A stretch of DNA of 64,000 nucleotides, taken from contig NZ_KB217483.1 in the NCBI RefSeq assembly GCF_000331305.1, positions 1,398,202 to 1,462,201 of the forward strand, written 5' to 3'. Below, piece by piece: positions 63,341 through 64,000 of this stretch. The notes under the pieces are model-generated. The model was not told where the DNA came from. It saw nothing but the letters and a program-made list of their open reading frames with translations, and ran no database searches. The first letter of the stretch is position 1. Every line of letters starts with the position of its first letter. The stretch comes from Calothrix sp. PCC 7103 (GTDB lineage Bacteria > Cyanobacteriota > Cyanobacteriia > Cyanobacteriales > Nostocaceae). The position numbers were made by a program, and so were the translations under genes.

Positions 63341-63859
63341 ATGTATAGAAAGCAAGATCAGGTAAGCATCTCAGCAGAAAGCTTTGAACTTCCGGTTGGG
63401 GGGAGGTTATCAGAGGATAATCGTTGGGTAGTCATGGCTTCTTTCATACCTTGGGCAGAATTTGAGGACGAATATTCTTCTTCTTTCTCTTTAGAAATGG
63501 GGGCGCCAGCAAAGCCTTTTAGGATGGCGTTAGGCGCATTAATAATAAAAGAAAAATTAGGGATTAGTGATAGGGAAACAGTAGAGCAAATCAAGGAAAA
63601 TCCTTATCTACAGTATTTTATAGGAATGTCATCATATAGTAATGAAGCTCCGTTTGATGCGTCGATGTTAGTGTATTTTCGAGACAGAATCAATATAGAA
63701 CTAGTTAATAAAGTTAATCAAGAAATGGTTAAGAAGATGTTAGAGGCAGCATCTTCAGAAGCAACTGAAAAAAAAACAGAAGAGCCAGGAAAAGAAGATA
63801 ATACACCAAGAAATTGGGGAAAATTGATACTGGCACAATCTAAGGTATTTAGTATCTAA
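63341..63859 (+). pseudogene. Truncated transposase (IS1182/IS5-like N-terminus)
   Basis: From the ATG at 63341, M-Y-R-K-Q-D-Q, then P-W-A-E-F-E-D-E-Y, then M-G-A-P-A-K-P-F-R-M-A-L-G-A-L-I-I-K-E-K-L-G, then R-E-T-V-E-Q-I-K-E-N-P-Y-L-Q-Y-F-I-G match the N-terminal domain of IS1182-type transposases. After N-W-G-K-L-I-L, where family members continue into the catalytic core with an Asp, the frame diverges and stops, so the gene is broken. GGGCTTGCTGAAAAAG near 63201 could be one terminal repeat. Confidence 0.75.
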
Positions 63860-63917
63860 TCAGAACATTGTTACTAAGCGTGTAACCTAGTCAAATAAAG
63901 GGTTAAGCTTTGTAAAT

Positions 63918-63970
63918 CAAGTTTAACTTGAATAAAATAGGTTATGATTAGGTAAAACAAGTTAAGCTTG
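63918..63970. promoter_or_regulatory. Two related 13-bp palindromes upstream of a gene start
   Basis: CAAGTTTAACTTG (63918-63930) and CAAGTTAAGCTTG (63958-63970) share half-sites and are 40 bp apart centre to centre, about four helical turns. They lie just before a strong Shine-Dalgarno. This is a typical layout for cooperative repressor binding. Confidence 0.5.
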
Positions 63971-63986
63971 AAGGGGGAGACTAAAT

Positions 63987-64000
63987 ATGAGTCGTCCACA
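63987..64000 (+). CDS. Start of a gene cut by the window edge
   Basis: ATG AGT CGT CCA follows AAGGGGGAGA with an ideal 7-8 nt spacing. Only four codons (M-S-R-P) are inside the window, so no product can be named. The paired palindromes upstream suggest regulated expression. Confidence 0.5.

Noticed and set aside
1..64000. CRISPR arrays, tRNA or rRNA genes
   Set aside because: No regularly spaced 25-40-bp repeats with unique spacers and no tRNA/rRNA signatures were found by eye; heptamer STRRs and WD40 repeats are the only tandem arrays seen.

Overview
The window looks like accessory DNA, probably a large plasmid or plasmid-derived island, from a filamentous (Nostocales-type) cyanobacterium. 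The support is indirect: about 40 % GC by eye, heptamer STRR repeats, WD40-NACHT and TPR/CHAT genes of cyanobacterial type, a plasmid-type ParB, ribbon-helix-helix genes, a relaxase-associated (DUF3991-like) remnant, a tyrosine recombinase, an IS4 element, an IscB element and several broken genes. The palindrome GGCGCC occurs about 47 times, whereas the usual cyanobacterial HIP1 octamer occurs only twice.

Layout. 0.2-3.5 kb: five plus-strand accessory genes, starting with a duplicated HTH-like protein. 4.4-6.8 kb: a two-gene nuclease cassette (EEP-family nuclease plus EndoU RNase fused to a lamin-tail domain). 6.9-12.7 kb: a relaxase-associated remnant and a minus-strand metabolic group (quinone oxidoreductase, fatty acid desaturase, methyltransferase, DUF924, unknown) with a MITE inside. 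13.3-17.4 kb: first NACHT-WD40 protein. 17.5-27.8 kb: small genes, IscB with a candidate omega RNA, IS4 transposase, HNH nuclease, an EAD1 protein and a GNAT gene broken by one stop codon. 27.9-32.5 kb: second NACHT-WD40 protein, sharing the core of the first but with a different N-terminus. 32.7-35.8 kb: a stand-alone recombinase SAM-like domain, plasmid-type genes and an RHH protein.

35.8-47.9 kb is a TPR/CHAT region. A five-gene minus-strand operon encodes TPR protein, CHAT protease, CBS-like/zinc-ribbon protein, coiled-coil membrane protein and SAF membrane protein. Around it lie three more large proteins that end where a CHAT domain would normally begin, so one protease may serve several separate sensor chains. 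48.2-51.1 kb: tyrosine recombinase, a four-helix-bundle gene inside a 30-bp inverted repeat, and ParB without ParA. 51.4-58.8 kb: the most unusual block, a dynamin-like GTPase, two paralogous small GTPases and, between them, three paralogues of an unrecognised family with different C-termini (one TM helix; none; TM plus peptidoglycan-binding domain). 59.3-63.2 kb: TPR protein, an alpha/beta protein with a Gly/Asn linker and a compact CHAT protease with a similar linker. The window ends in a broken transposase and the first codons of another gene.

Taken together the window is rich in NTPase- and protease-based conflict (immunity/cell-death) modules: NACHT-WD40, EAD1, CHAT, TPR, GTPases and toxin-like nucleases. 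Functional statements rest on motifs read by eye; no database search was run.
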